Positions 1 to 9,064 of a DNA stretch of 64,000 nucleotides are shown piece after piece. Position 1 is the first letter of the stretch. Each line of letters begins with the position of its first letter. Source of the DNA: Sulfitobacter sp. F26169L (GTDB lineage Bacteria; Pseudomonadota; Alphaproteobacteria; Rhodobacterales; Rhodobacteraceae); assembly GCF_026410285.1 (NCBI RefSeq), contig NZ_JAPMLP010000003.1:186001-250000 (forward strand), written 5' to 3'. The notes under the pieces were generated by a model that worked only from the letters and a program-made list of their open reading frames with translations, was not told the DNA's origin and ran no database searches. A program made the position numbers and the translations under genes.

Positions 1-1062
1 CCGGTGCGCACCTTCATACAGTGTAAAAGTCGTTGCATCGCCTTTGAACCGATGCGCTTTTTTGACTTTCAGCGATTTACCGGCGTGTAATTCTGCCGCC
101 TTCAGCTTGAACACCTTTTCAGATCGCTTGCCCCCTGCGCGCATGAAATCAATGCGGTAATCAATCAGCACAGGCACATTTTCAGCGCTGTTCAAAGTCA
201 CCTCGAATGCCAGCGTCTCACCCATTTTCACGGTTGTATCTGCCAAGAAAATTTCCGCGCTCACCGGTGCATCGGCGCGGTAGCCTAGCGCGGCCATTGC
301 CCCTTCGTGGCCCTGTTTGATCAGGGTGCGCAGCGCATGGCGCCGCATCCAAGCAAGCTCTGCCTGCTGCTGTTTGCCTTGCCGATGCCAGCGCGCAAGC
401 CGGTCCAGCACCGCGTCGGGTACAATCTTGCTCAGGTCATTGAGATGGTTCGCGACGGATCGTGTCACAAAACGTGTCGGATCGGCATGAAGCATGTCAA
501 GCAGCGGGAAAGTCTGCTCTGGCGTGAGTCTGACATTCTGCGCCCATGGCAGGCGCGGGCGCGTGCCCTCACTGACCAAGCGGCGCACGTGATAGTTTTC
601 GTCAGTGGCCCATTGCACCAGTTGCGCCAGCGTTTCTTCCGGCCAGCGGTTGATAAAGGCACGGATATAGAACTCCATGGAAAATCGCTGTGTCGCTTGA
701 TGCAGGAGGGTCATCGCGCGGCTTCGGTGGTTTTCCAAACCGTGACGCACCGCCAGAATACCGGGAGTGGCGTGGATGAAATGACCGAAATCATCATCCG
801 TCAGGGTCGGGTCCAGCGGATCGGCCAGTGCGCTTTGCAACTGGTCTGCCATGGTGGAGAAATCACGTGCCAATTGCCTTTCCAGACAATCGGCCATCCA
901 GTCCATCCGCGCCATCAACTCCCGCTCGGGGAAGCCTGCCAATGCCTCGTGGCTGAAACGCTGTGCGTCAAAACCAGCGACACCGGCGGCATACTCTGCC
1001 GCCAGTTGCCCGACCGTCTGCTCGTTAAACAGATGGTCTTTCAGTGAAAATTTCTCTGCCAC
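1..1062 (-). CDS. AlkC-type DNA alkylation repair glycosylase, 3' end cut by window start
   Basis: This is probably a DNA glycosylase of the HEAT-like-repeat AlkC family, which removes alkylated bases without flipping them out. 354 codons are visible and the stop lies beyond the window edge. The helical core runs from the start to about residue 260 and includes the family-like stretch WATDENYHVRRLVSEGTR near residue 150. From about residue 265 a beta-rich segment follows (LADTTVKMGETLAFEVTLNS, then Lys-rich strands). It resembles the Ig-like C-terminal domain known in some AlkC proteins. The start is a GTG that shares one base with the TAG stop of the upstream SDR gene (TAGTG), so translation is probably coupled. 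The family assignment is strong. Activity on particular lesions is inferred. Confidence 0.85.
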   Translation of the reverse strand, partial: MAEKFSLKDHLFNEQTVGQLAAEYAAGVAGFDAQRFSHEALAGFPERELMARMDWMADCLERQLARDFSTMADQLQSALADPLDPTLTDDDFGHFIHATPGILAVRHGLENHRSRAMTLLHQATQRFSMEFYIRAFINRWPEETLAQLVQWATDENYHVRRLVSEGTRPRLPWAQNVRLTPEQTFPLLDMLHADPTRFVTRSVANHLNDLSKIVPDAVLDRLARWHRQGKQQQAELAWMRRHALRTLIKQGHEGAMAALGYRADAPVSAEIFLADTTVKMGETLAFEVTLNSAENVPVLIDYRIDFMRAGGKRSEKVFKLKAAELHAGKSLKVKKAHRFKGDATTFTLYEGAHR

Positions 1063-1841
1063 TACATCGTGATGTTTGTTGCGCCACCATCCAGCAGAAT
1101 AGATTGCCCGACAATAAAGCCTGCGTGTTGCGAGCACAGGAATGCACACGCCGCGCCAAACTCCTCCCGGGTGCCGTAGCGGCCGGCGGGTATGGTGGCA
1201 GCGCGCTCTGCGCGGGCCTCGTCCATTGTGATGCCTTTGGCCTTTACCACACCACCATCGAGCGAATCTGCGCGGTCTGTTGCGTGGATACCGGGCAGCA
1301 GATTGTTGATCGTCACGCCTTTGCCAGCAACCTGCCGCGATGTGCCAGCTACATAGCCCGTCAGCCCCGTGCGGGCCGAATTGCTCAGCCCCAGAACGGC
1401 AATCGGCGCACGGACCGATTGCGAAGTAATGTTTACCACACGGCCCCAGCCACGCTCCATCATGTCAGGCACCAGCGCTTTGATCAGCGCAATGGGGGCC
1501 AGCATGTTGGCATCCAGCGCTTGTATGAAGTCTTCGCGGTCCCAGTCCGTCCACATACCGGGGGGCGGGCCACCCGCGTTGTTGACGAGTATATCAACGC
1601 CCTGCGCGGCCTTGATAACTTCCGCCTGCCCTTCCTGTGTGGCAACATCGGCCACCACTGTCACGATGTCGACACCGTATTGCACCCGCAAACGCTCGGC
1701 TGATGCTTGCAGCGCCTCTGCGCCGCGCGCGTTCATCACCAGATCGACACCCGCGGCCGCCAGTGCCTCGGCACAGCCAAGCCCCAAGCCCTTGGAGGAT
1801 GCGCATACAAGCGCGCGTTTACCTTTGATCCCCAGATCCAT
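1062..1841 (-). CDS. SDR-family protein with degenerate cofactor and catalytic motifs
   Basis: A 259-residue short-chain dehydrogenase/reductase fold protein. The Rossmann glycine motif is ASSKGLGLG (residues 14-22) instead of the usual TGxxxGxG. NNAG is present at 87-90 and NITSQS near 137-142. Where the catalytic YxxxK should be, the sequence is SNSAR (153-157), so Tyr is replaced by Ser and Lys by Arg. This fits the atypical 'BKR-like SDR-like' subgroup, which lacks the standard tetrad. It may be an oxidoreductase with altered chemistry or a non-catalytic binder. FabG-type ketoacyl reduction should not be assumed. It is the first gene of a two-gene unit with the AlkC glycosylase, overlapping it by one base. 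Confidence 0.9.
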   Translation of the reverse strand: MDLGIKGKRALVCASSKGLGLGCAEALAAAGVDLVMNARGAEALQASAERLRVQYGVDIVTVVADVATQEGQAEVIKAAQGVDILVNNAGGPPPGMWTDWDREDFIQALDANMLAPIALIKALVPDMMERGWGRVVNITSQSVRAPIAVLGLSNSARTGLTGYVAGTSRQVAGKGVTINNLLPGIHATDRADSLDGGVVKAKGITMDEARAERAATIPAGRYGTREEFGAACAFLCSQHAGFIVGQSILLDGGATNITM

Positions 1842-1979
1842 TCCGTCTCTCCCTGTTAGGTTTATGCCTTGCTATCGCAGCCTTGCTCGCCTTGCCAGCA
1901 AAACACCGCTCCATTGACCGCACCTTGCCATAATTCTACTGTAAACGTTCCCAAAAGCAGACCCTTAAAAGGCGCATTC

Positions 1980-2990
1980 ATGTCCACAGGCTCTCTCTCG
2001 TCGCAAAGCGTCCCCGTATATCTTGCGGGTCAAGTCCGTGCCACGGATGGCGCAAACATGGGCGATCAGATTTCCATCGCCAGCGAGTTGATTCTTGATG
2101 ATGTTTACGAGGTTGATTTCGGCGCTGAACCCGTGCGCCTGTCGCTGGTGGCGCGCGACGATGCGACGTTCAGTGTGGGGTATGACACCAGTGTCGGCAC
2201 CGCTGGTGCGACAATCCACCTTGATAGCGCGCTGACGTTTATGTCACCGGATGGCGGCATTTCCGACGCACTGGTGCTGGTTGAAGTTGACGATGCGGGC
2301 GATATTGCCCAGATTTACCTTCTGCCTTTCAGCGCCCTGAGTGGGAAGATCGAATACCGGCTTGTCGGGATTGACCGTGAAACCGCGCATACCAAATTTG
2401 CGCAGGTTGCCTGTGTCAGCTTCACCCGTGGCACCCATATCACGTTAGCCTCCGGCGCGCAGCGCGCTGTTGAGGATCTGGCGGTTGGCGACCGTATTCT
2501 GACACGCGATGACGGGGTGCAAACCCTGCGCTGGATCGGCACCACGACCACCCGCGCCGTCGGCGAATTTGCCCCGATCCGCATTGCAGCGGGCGCGCTG
2601 CACAATACCGCCGATTTGCTGGTCAGCCCCGATCACCGCCTGTTCATCTATCAGCGCACGGACGAGCTGGGCGCGGGGCGGTCTGAACTGCTGGTAAAGG
2701 CCCGCCATCTGGTCAACGGGGATACCGTGACAGTCGCGCAAGGCGGATTTGTAGACTATTTCCAACTGCTGTTTGACAGTCACCAGATCATCTATGCCGA
2801 AGGCATCGCCGCCGAAAGTATGCTGATCGATAGCCGTACCCGCCCCGTCCTGCCCGATGATCTGGCGCAAAGCCTTGGCCAACACGTTCCCGGACATTCC
2901 GACCTGCCTCACGCCGGGCTGGACGTAAACGAAGGCCTGCTGAAGCGCGCCGATATCGCGGATTTGCTGAAAAAGGCCTCCAGCCGCTGA
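1980..2990 (+). CDS. Hint-domain protein (Hedgehog/intein fold)
   Basis: A 336-residue protein typical of roseobacters. Residues 1-140 form a beta-rich N-terminal part with no recognised function. A Hint domain starts at Cys145 (CVSFTRGTHITLASG), continues through AVEDLAVGDRILT and VSPDHRLF (about 216-222), and ends with the HQIIYAEGI block near 268-276. Cys145 sits where a Hint nucleophile belongs. No canonical intein C-terminal His-Asn followed by an extein is visible, so protein splicing is unlikely, although N-terminal cleavage is possible. The ATG at 1980 is preferred over an upstream in-frame codon at 1869 because AAAAGG lies just upstream and the extra N-terminus is Cys/Pro-rich and unlike the family. 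A possible promoter, TTGACC-17-TACTGT, lies at 1914-1942. The role is unknown. Confidence 0.85.
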   Translation: MSTGSLSSQSVPVYLAGQVRATDGANMGDQISIASELILDDVYEVDFGAEPVRLSLVARDDATFSVGYDTSVGTAGATIHLDSALTFMSPDGGISDALVLVEVDDAGDIAQIYLLPFSALSGKIEYRLVGIDRETAHTKFAQVACVSFTRGTHITLASGAQRAVEDLAVGDRILTRDDGVQTLRWIGTTTTRAVGEFAPIRIAAGALHNTADLLVSPDHRLFIYQRTDELGAGRSELLVKARHLVNGDTVTVAQGGFVDYFQLLFDSHQIIYAEGIAAESMLIDSRTRPVLPDDLAQSLGQHVPGHSDLPHAGLDVNEGLLKRADIADLLKKASSR

Positions 2991-3092
2991 TTGCTTGCCT
3001 TGCCAGCCCTGTAAGGTATGAGTACGCAAAAAGTATAGAGTGTTGATCCAGCCCGATGGATGGCACAAAACACATCAGGAACACGCCGCAAC

Positions 3093-4712
3093 ATGCTGGA
3101 TAATCAACACAATCGCCCCGATCTGCCGCTTGAAATCGCACGGCGGCGCACCTTTGCGATCATCAGTCACCCGGATGCCGGGAAAACGACGCTGACAGAA
3201 AAGTTTCTGCTGTTTGGGGGGGCAATCCAGATGGCCGGACAAGTGCGCGCCAAAGGAGAAGCGCGTCGCACTAGATCAGACTTTATGGCAATGGAGAAGG
3301 ACCGCGGCATTTCCGTATCGGCCTCGGCCATGTCGTTTGATTTTAAGGGTAAAGACAAAAACTATCGCTTCAATCTGGTCGACACGCCCGGTCACTCGGA
3401 TTTTTCCGAAGATACCTACCGCACGCTAACAGCGGTAGACGCCGCCGTAATGGTGATTGACGGCGCGAAAGGTGTGGAAAGCCAGACACAGAAACTGTTC
3501 GAGGTCTGCCGGATGCGTGACCTTCCGATCCTGACCTTTTGTAACAAAATGGACCGTGAAAGCCGTGATGTCTTCGAGATCATTGACGAAATCCAGCAAA
3601 ACCTCGCCATTGATGTAACGCCAGCGTCATGGCCTATCGGGGTGGGCCGCGATTTTATCGGTTGCTACGACATCCTGCGTGATCGTCTGGAGCTGATGGA
3701 CCGTGCGGACCGCAATAAGGTATCCGAAAGCATCAAGATCGAAGGGTTAGAAGACCCCAAGTTGGCAGAGCATGTGCCTGCAGAACTACTGGGTAAGCTC
3801 AAAGAGGATCTTGAAATGGTCCGCGAGCTGATGCCGCCCCTTGACGCGGATTTGATGGCCGAAGGTTCGCTCACCCCGATCTGGTTCGGATCCGCGATCA
3901 ATTCTTTCGGCGTCAAGGAGTTGATGGACGGTATCGCGACATACGGGCCGGAACCGCAAATCCAGCGCGCCGAGCCGCGCCCGATTCTGCCAGAGGAAAA
4001 GAAGGTATCCGGCTTTGTTTTTAAGGTACAAGCCAACATGGACCCGAAACACCGCGACCGCGTGGCGTTTGTACGTCTTGCCTCGGGCCATTTTGAACGT
4101 GGGATGAAACTAACCCATGTGCGCACCAAAAAGGTGATGACCGTTGCCAGCCCCGTGATGTTTCTGGCCGCCGATCGCGAACTGGCAGAGGAAGCATGGG
4201 CAGGCGATATCATCGGTATCCCAAACCACGGCCAGTTGCGCATCGGAGACACATTGACCGAAGGCGAAGCGATCCGCGTGACCGGCATCCCGTCTTTTGC
4301 GCCGGAACTGTTGCAAGGGGTACGCGCCGGTGATCCGTTGAAATCAAAACACCTTGAAAAAGCGCTGATGCAATTCGCCGAAGAAGGTGCCGCGAAAGTG
4401 TTCAAGCCTTCCATCGGCGCGGGCTTTGTGGTGGGTGTTGTGGGCCAGTTGCAGTTCGAGGTTCTTGCCAGCCGGATCGAGCTTGAATACGGCCTGCCCG
4501 TGCGGTTTGAACCGTCACAGTTTACATCCGCGCGCTGGGTCAACGGGCCAAAGGCGGCGATTGATAAATTTGCGGAAGCCAACAAGCAGCACATCGCCTA
4601 TGACAATGATGGCGATATCGTCTATCTGACGCGGCTTCAGTGGGACATTGACCGCGTTGATCGCGATTATCCCGATGTAAAGCTGACTTCGACCAAAGAA
4701 ATGATGGTCTGA
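3093..4712 (+). CDS. prfC: Peptide chain release factor 3
   Basis: RF3 is the class II release-factor GTPase that ejects RF1/RF2 from the ribosome after termination. The 539-residue product has the translational GTPase G1 loop SHPDAGKTT (about residues 25-33), an RGIS switch I segment, DTPGHSDFSEDTYR (G3) and CNKMD (G4), followed by the domain II and III regions. Its length is close to the usual ~530. The ATG at 3093 gives the family N-terminus (LEIARRRTFAIISHPDAGK). An in-frame ATG at 3060 would add 11 atypical residues. The next gene starts one base after the stop, so the glycosyltransferase is very likely cotranscribed. Confidence 0.97.
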   Translation: MLDNQHNRPDLPLEIARRRTFAIISHPDAGKTTLTEKFLLFGGAIQMAGQVRAKGEARRTRSDFMAMEKDRGISVSASAMSFDFKGKDKNYRFNLVDTPGHSDFSEDTYRTLTAVDAAVMVIDGAKGVESQTQKLFEVCRMRDLPILTFCNKMDRESRDVFEIIDEIQQNLAIDVTPASWPIGVGRDFIGCYDILRDRLELMDRADRNKVSESIKIEGLEDPKLAEHVPAELLGKLKEDLEMVRELMPPLDADLMAEGSLTPIWFGSAINSFGVKELMDGIATYGPEPQIQRAEPRPILPEEKKVSGFVFKVQANMDPKHRDRVAFVRLASGHFERGMKLTHVRTKKVMTVASPVMFLAADRELAEEAWAGDIIGIPNHGQLRIGDTLTEGEAIRVTGIPSFAPELLQGVRAGDPLKSKHLEKALMQFAEEGAAKVFKPSIGAGFVVGVVGQLQFEVLASRIELEYGLPVRFEPSQFTSARWVNGPKAAIDKFAEANKQHIAYDNDGDIVYLTRLQWDIDRVDRDYPDVKLTSTKEMMV

Positions 4713-4713
4713 C

Positions 4714-5664
4714 ATGACGACGTGGGGCATTGTCGCGACGATCAAGGCCGATGCCCCGACGATCCTGCGCTTTGTTGCCTATCACTTGGAACTGGGCGCG
4801 CACCGTATCTATATCTATCTTGATGCGCCCTGCACGGTGGCACAGGATGCCCTGCGCGAACACCCCAAAACCCGCGTGATACGCTGCGATGACGATTACT
4901 GGAACCAGCATAACAATGGCCGCCCCGAAATGCATCAGCCACGCCAGACCGTCAATGCAACCCGTGCATATCGCCGGGCCCGTGAAGTGGACTGGCTGAT
5001 GCATATGGACGTTGACGAGTTTCTCGTGCCAAGCAGTCGGGTGACCTCCCTGCTTGCCGCGCTGCCCGATAATATCCAGTGCGCACGCGCGCGCCCGATG
5101 GAACTTCTATCGGGCGGTGATCCGCAGGTTGACGCCGCATTCAAGACCTTCATTCCTGCCGGTAAAAAGCGCGAACAGGTTGTGTCCGCACTTTACCCCA
5201 CATTCGGGCAACATCTGAAAGGCGGTTTTCTAAGCCATATCGCGGGCAAGATATTTGTCCGCACCGGTATTGAGGGGCTGAAGTTCCGCATTCACAACGC
5301 GTTTGTGAATGGTGAGACGAACCCCAATCATGTCAAACTGCCGGAAATCCGCCTTGCGCATTTTCATGCGACAGACTGGCAGTCGTGGCATGACCACTTC
5401 GCCTACCGCTTTCGCGAGGGATCCTACCGCGCCGATCTGGGGCCCGCGCGCAGTCGTGAGCGCGGCGGGATCACAATGCATGAACTGTTCACCGCGATCC
5501 ATGAAGAAGAAGGCGAAGCAGGTCTGCGCGCGTTTTTTAACGAAGTCTGCGCCGACACACCGCACCTGCGCGCACGGCTGGAGAGCCACGGATACCTGCA
5601 CACCACTCGCTTCCTGTTTGACACAGCAGTTGACAAACATTTTCCAAATATCGCAAAGATTTGA
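4714..5664 (+). CDS. Family 2-like glycosyltransferase (Glyco_tranf_2_4 type)
   Basis: A 316-residue putative glycosyltransferase of the small GT-A type. The N-terminus (IVATIKADAPTILRFVAYHL) and a nucleotide-sugar/metal motif HMDVDEFL near residues 105-112 match the family that transfers sugars in surface polysaccharide or glycan modification. There is no signal peptide or membrane helix, so it should act in the cytosol or at the inner face of the membrane. The ATG follows the prfC stop after one base, and no other polysaccharide gene is adjacent. The donor and acceptor cannot be read from the sequence. The family call is good and the substrate unknown. Confidence 0.8.
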   Translation: MTTWGIVATIKADAPTILRFVAYHLELGAHRIYIYLDAPCTVAQDALREHPKTRVIRCDDDYWNQHNNGRPEMHQPRQTVNATRAYRRAREVDWLMHMDVDEFLVPSSRVTSLLAALPDNIQCARARPMELLSGGDPQVDAAFKTFIPAGKKREQVVSALYPTFGQHLKGGFLSHIAGKIFVRTGIEGLKFRIHNAFVNGETNPNHVKLPEIRLAHFHATDWQSWHDHFAYRFREGSYRADLGPARSRERGGITMHELFTAIHEEEGEAGLRAFFNEVCADTPHLRARLESHGYLHTTRFLFDTAVDKHFPNIAKI

Positions 5665-5788
5665 CGCCCCCCCTGCAACTTGCTATGCGCTGTCCAGATA
5701 TGTCGCGGCAAACGCCGCCCCTTGGGCCATGCGGGCCGACGTAGATGCTGGCGCGGGCCAAACAAGTGTCCGCAACTAACGGATACAC

Positions 5789-7324
5789 ATGATAAAATTT
5801 TCAGAACTGAGCCTGAACCCCAAGGTCCTCAAAGCTGTTGAAGAGGCAGGGTATGAAAGCCCTACACCGATTCAGGCGGGCGCCATCCCTCCCGCGCTTG
5901 AAGGGCGCGATGTGCTGGGCATTGCCCAGACGGGTACAGGTAAAACCGCCAGCTTTACGCTGCCGATGATCACAATGCTGGCGCGGGGCCGCGCACGTGC
6001 GCGCATGCCGCGCAGTCTGGTCTTGTGCCCTACCCGTGAACTGGCCGCACAGGTTGCCGAAAACTTTGACACCTACGCAAAATACACCAAGCTGACCAAG
6101 GCGCTACTGATCGGTGGCGTATCGTTCAAGGAACAGGACAAGCTGATCGACAAGGGTGTTGATGTACTTATCGCGACCCCCGGCCGCCTGCTGGACCATC
6201 ACGAGCGCGGCAAACTGATCCTTACTGACGTAAAAGTAATGGTTGTGGACGAAGCAGACCGGATGCTGGATATGGGGTTCATCCCCGACATCGAACGCAT
6301 CTTCGGCCTCACCCCCTTCACCCGCCAGACGCTGTTCTTTTCCGCCACCATGGCGCCCGAGATCGAGCGGATCACAAATACATTCCTCAGCAATCCCGAA
6401 CGCATCGAAATGGCGCGTCAGGCGACAACCTCTGAGAATATCGCCCAAGGCGTGCTGATGTTCAAAGCATCGCGCAAGGATCGCGAAGCGACTGAAAAGC
6501 GCAAGTTGCTGCGCGCGTTGATCGACGCAGAGGCAGACAAATGCACAAACGCCATTATCTTTTGCAACCGCAAGATGGATGTGGATGCTGTTTCCAAGTC
6601 ACTGAAAAAATACGGCTATGATGCCGCGCCGATCCACGGTGATCTCGACCAAAGCCAGCGCACCAAAACCCTCGACGGGTTCCGCGCTGGCGATCTGCGC
6701 TTTCTTGTGGCCTCTGATGTGGCGGCGCGCGGCCTTGATGTGCCTGCGGTAAGCCATGTGTTCAATTTCGATGTGCCCAGCCATGCAGAAGACTATGTTC
6801 ACCGCATCGGACGCACAGGCCGCGCAGGCCGTGACGGCAAAGCGATCATGATTTGTGTCCCACGGGACGAGAAAAACCTCGAAGACGTTGAACGTCTTGT
6901 GCAAAAAGAAATCCCGCGGCTGGAAAACCCTCTAGGTGGCAACGCCACCGAAGAAGCACCGGCAAAGGCCGACAAAAAGCCGGATACTCAAAAAGAACCC
7001 GCGACAAACAGCGACAAGCCCAAACGGACACGCTCGCGGAGCCGTAAATCCGATGATACATCCAAGCAGGATGACACAGCCAAAGCTGCATCCCAAAAGC
7101 ACGAAGAGCCTGCTGCAAAGGAAAAGCCTAAGAAGCCGGCGCAAGACAAGAAGGCAAAGGCCGAGCCGAAACAAGCGGATATGGACAAGCCTGATCGTCA
7201 GACATCGCGCTCGCGCAATGGAAACCGCAAGAATGACCGCCGTGATGACAGCCCTGTTGTCGGCCTTGGCGATCACACCCCCAGTTTCATCAAGCTGAGC
7301 TTTGCGGATCGTCCAAAAGATTAG
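5789..7324 (+). CDS. rhlE: DEAD-box ATP-dependent RNA helicase, RhlE-like
   Basis: A 511-residue RNA helicase. It has an F-x17-Q motif near the start (FSELSLNPKVLKAVEEAGYE), motif I AQTGTGKTASF, Ia PTRELA, Ib TPGR, II DEAD (in VDEADRMLDMGF), III SAT, and VI HRIGRTGRAGRDG. RecA-like domains 1 and 2 cover about residues 1-375. The rest is a low-complexity tail rich in Lys, Asp, Ala and Arg, probably for RNA binding. It likely remodels rRNA precursors or mRNA. RhlE is the closest familiar subfamily by overall organisation, but SrmB- or DbpA-like roles are not excluded. The start has only a weak upstream purine tract. A strong terminator follows 20 bases after the stop. Confidence 0.9.
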   Translation: MIKFSELSLNPKVLKAVEEAGYESPTPIQAGAIPPALEGRDVLGIAQTGTGKTASFTLPMITMLARGRARARMPRSLVLCPTRELAAQVAENFDTYAKYTKLTKALLIGGVSFKEQDKLIDKGVDVLIATPGRLLDHHERGKLILTDVKVMVVDEADRMLDMGFIPDIERIFGLTPFTRQTLFFSATMAPEIERITNTFLSNPERIEMARQATTSENIAQGVLMFKASRKDREATEKRKLLRALIDAEADKCTNAIIFCNRKMDVDAVSKSLKKYGYDAAPIHGDLDQSQRTKTLDGFRAGDLRFLVASDVAARGLDVPAVSHVFNFDVPSHAEDYVHRIGRTGRAGRDGKAIMICVPRDEKNLEDVERLVQKEIPRLENPLGGNATEEAPAKADKKPDTQKEPATNSDKPKRTRSRSRKSDDTSKQDDTAKAASQKHEEPAAKEKPKKPAQDKKAKAEPKQADMDKPDRQTSRSRNGNRKNDRRDDSPVVGLGDHTPSFIKLSFADRPKD

Positions 7325-7343
7325 AACCAACAATCACAAACAG

Positions 7344-7374
7344 AAAAAGCCCCGCATTAGCTGCGGGGCTTTTT
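7344..7374. terminator. Bidirectional intrinsic terminator between rhlE and rnj
   Basis: A 13-bp perfect inverted repeat, AAAAAGCCCCGCA (7344-7356) and TGCGGGGCTTTTT (7362-7374), with a 5-base loop. It gives a GC-rich stem with a U tract in both orientations and sits between two converging genes, so it should end both the rhlE transcript and the long nuo-to-rnj transcript. Confidence 0.93.
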
Positions 7375-7396
7375 GCGTTCAGGCCTCGCCTGCTGG

Positions 7397-9064
7397 TTAA
7401 CTCAAACGGCTGACAACAACGGTCACTTCGGGCTTTTTGCCGATTTCGTTTTGTGCAGACTGACGCGCAACTTTTCGCAAACCGTCATCCAGTGCTTTGT
7501 CATCGCGTAGGGTCTTTGCCCCTGCCCGACCCAGCCACTGGCTCAGATCTTCTTCGACAACATCTGTCAGTGCCGTCTGGCTGATGCCCATATCAGGCAG
7601 ACCCATCGTATCCACCCAAGGATCGCCAAGCGGCTCGTCCTGTTCATCCATCAAAACGGTGACGGTCATGTGACCGTTCAGCGCCATGCGGATACGGTCG
7701 CGCACGACGCCATCCAATGCACCGATCTGGACAGTGCCATCAATATAGGTGCGGCCTGTCTCGATGTATTCCGCCACTTTCGGCTCGTTGCCGGACAGAT
7801 CGATCATCATGCCATTTACAGCCAGAACACCTTTGATGCCCTTACCGTCCGCAATTTTCACATGCTCGCGCAGGTGGCGGTGTTCGCCGTGCATCGGGAT
7901 CAACACCTGCGGCTTCAACAGATCGTGCAGCGTTTCCAGATCGGGGCGGTTTGCGTGGCCCGAAACGTGGTATTTGCTTGTGCTGTCGTCGACTACATCA
8001 ACACCCATTTCAGAGAATTGGTTGATGATGCGAATGACGCCTTTTTCATTTCCCGGAATAGTCTTGGACGAGAATAGGAACATATCCCCTTCCTGCATCG
8101 TCAGGCCCATGTATTTGCCACGCGCCAGTTGCGCACTTGCCGCGCGCCGCTCGCCCTGCGATCCTGTTACCAGCAGCAGCAGGTTTTCGCGTGGCACATC
8201 GCGCGCCTGCTCGGGGCTAATGGTCGGGGGGAAGTCTTTCAGAACGCCCGCCTCGACCGAGGCTTCAACCATACGTTTCATCGCGCGACCCAGCAGCACA
8301 ACAGAGCGCCCGGCCTTGGCACCGGCAACCGCCAGTGTCTTCACGCGGGCCACGTTCGAGGCAAATGTCGTTGCCACAACCATGCCCGTGGCGCCGGAAA
8401 CCAGATCAGTGATCGCTTCGGGCAGTGTCGCTTCGGAACGTCCGGGCTCCTGGCTGAAGACATTGGTACTGTCACAGACCAGCGCTTTGATCCCCGTCTT
8501 GGCGATCTCTTCAAACGCTGCGGGATCAAACGGTTCGCCCACGCCGGGGGTCAGGTCAACTTTGAAATCACCCGAATGCACGATACGGCCCGCAGGCGTA
8601 TCGATCACCAGTGCCGAGCTTTCGGGGATAGAGTGGGAAATCGGTTGGAAGCCGACCTTGAACGGCCCCGCCTCTACCTGATGGGGGAAGATGCCCACAA
8701 CTGTGACAGCATCATCGGGGTGATTATATTCCGCCATTTTCCGTTTCGTGATATTGGCGGTGAATTTACGTGCGTAAATCGGCGCTTGCAGACGGTCATA
8801 GGTATGGGCAATGCCGCCTACGTGGTCTTCGTGCGCGTGGGTTACAAACACCGCTTCGATGCGGTCTTTACGCTGCACCAGCCAGTCAATGTCGGCAATA
8901 ATCAGGTCAACCCCGGGTGAGGTGTCCATATCCGGAAACGCCACACCGATATCAACGACAATCAGCCGTTCCTTGTTGGGTTTTCCGTAGCCGTATACAT
9001 AGGCATTCATGCCTATTTCACCCGCCCCGCCGAGGGGAAGGTAGATCAATCTTTCGCTGCTCAT
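7397..9064 (-). CDS. rnj: Ribonuclease J
   Basis: A 555-residue metallo-beta-lactamase/beta-CASP ribonuclease with 5'-to-3' exonuclease and endonuclease activity in RNA decay and rRNA maturation. LPLGGAGEIGMN lies at residues 9-20. The zinc-binding HAHEDHVGG is near 76-84, HSGDFKVDLTP follows, and later histidines include GHANR and IPMHGEHRHL. The length is normal for RNase J. It is the last gene of the long minus-strand operon, and its ATG overlaps the coaX stop by four bases. RNase J occurs in alphaproteobacteria alongside RNase E, so it is probably not the sole decay nuclease. Confidence 0.95.
   Translation of the reverse strand: MSSERLIYLPLGGAGEIGMNAYVYGYGKPNKERLIVVDIGVAFPDMDTSPGVDLIIADIDWLVQRKDRIEAVFVTHAHEDHVGGIAHTYDRLQAPIYARKFTANITKRKMAEYNHPDDAVTVVGIFPHQVEAGPFKVGFQPISHSIPESSALVIDTPAGRIVHSGDFKVDLTPGVGEPFDPAAFEEIAKTGIKALVCDSTNVFSQEPGRSEATLPEAITDLVSGATGMVVATTFASNVARVKTLAVAGAKAGRSVVLLGRAMKRMVEASVEAGVLKDFPPTISPEQARDVPRENLLLLVTGSQGERRAASAQLARGKYMGLTMQEGDMFLFSSKTIPGNEKGVIRIINQFSEMGVDVVDDSTSKYHVSGHANRPDLETLHDLLKPQVLIPMHGEHRHLREHVKIADGKGIKGVLAVNGMMIDLSGNEPKVAEYIETGRTYIDGTVQIGALDGVVRDRIRMALNGHMTVTVLMDEQDEPLGDPWVDTMGLPDMGISQTALTDVVEEDLSQWLGRAGAKTLRDDKALDDGLRKVARQSAQNEIGKKPEVTVVVSRLS

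Noticed and set aside
307-1047. 246-codon plus-strand frame at the window start
   Set aside because: The minus strand here encodes a clear AlkC-type protein with no stop in the window. The plus frame is its shadow.
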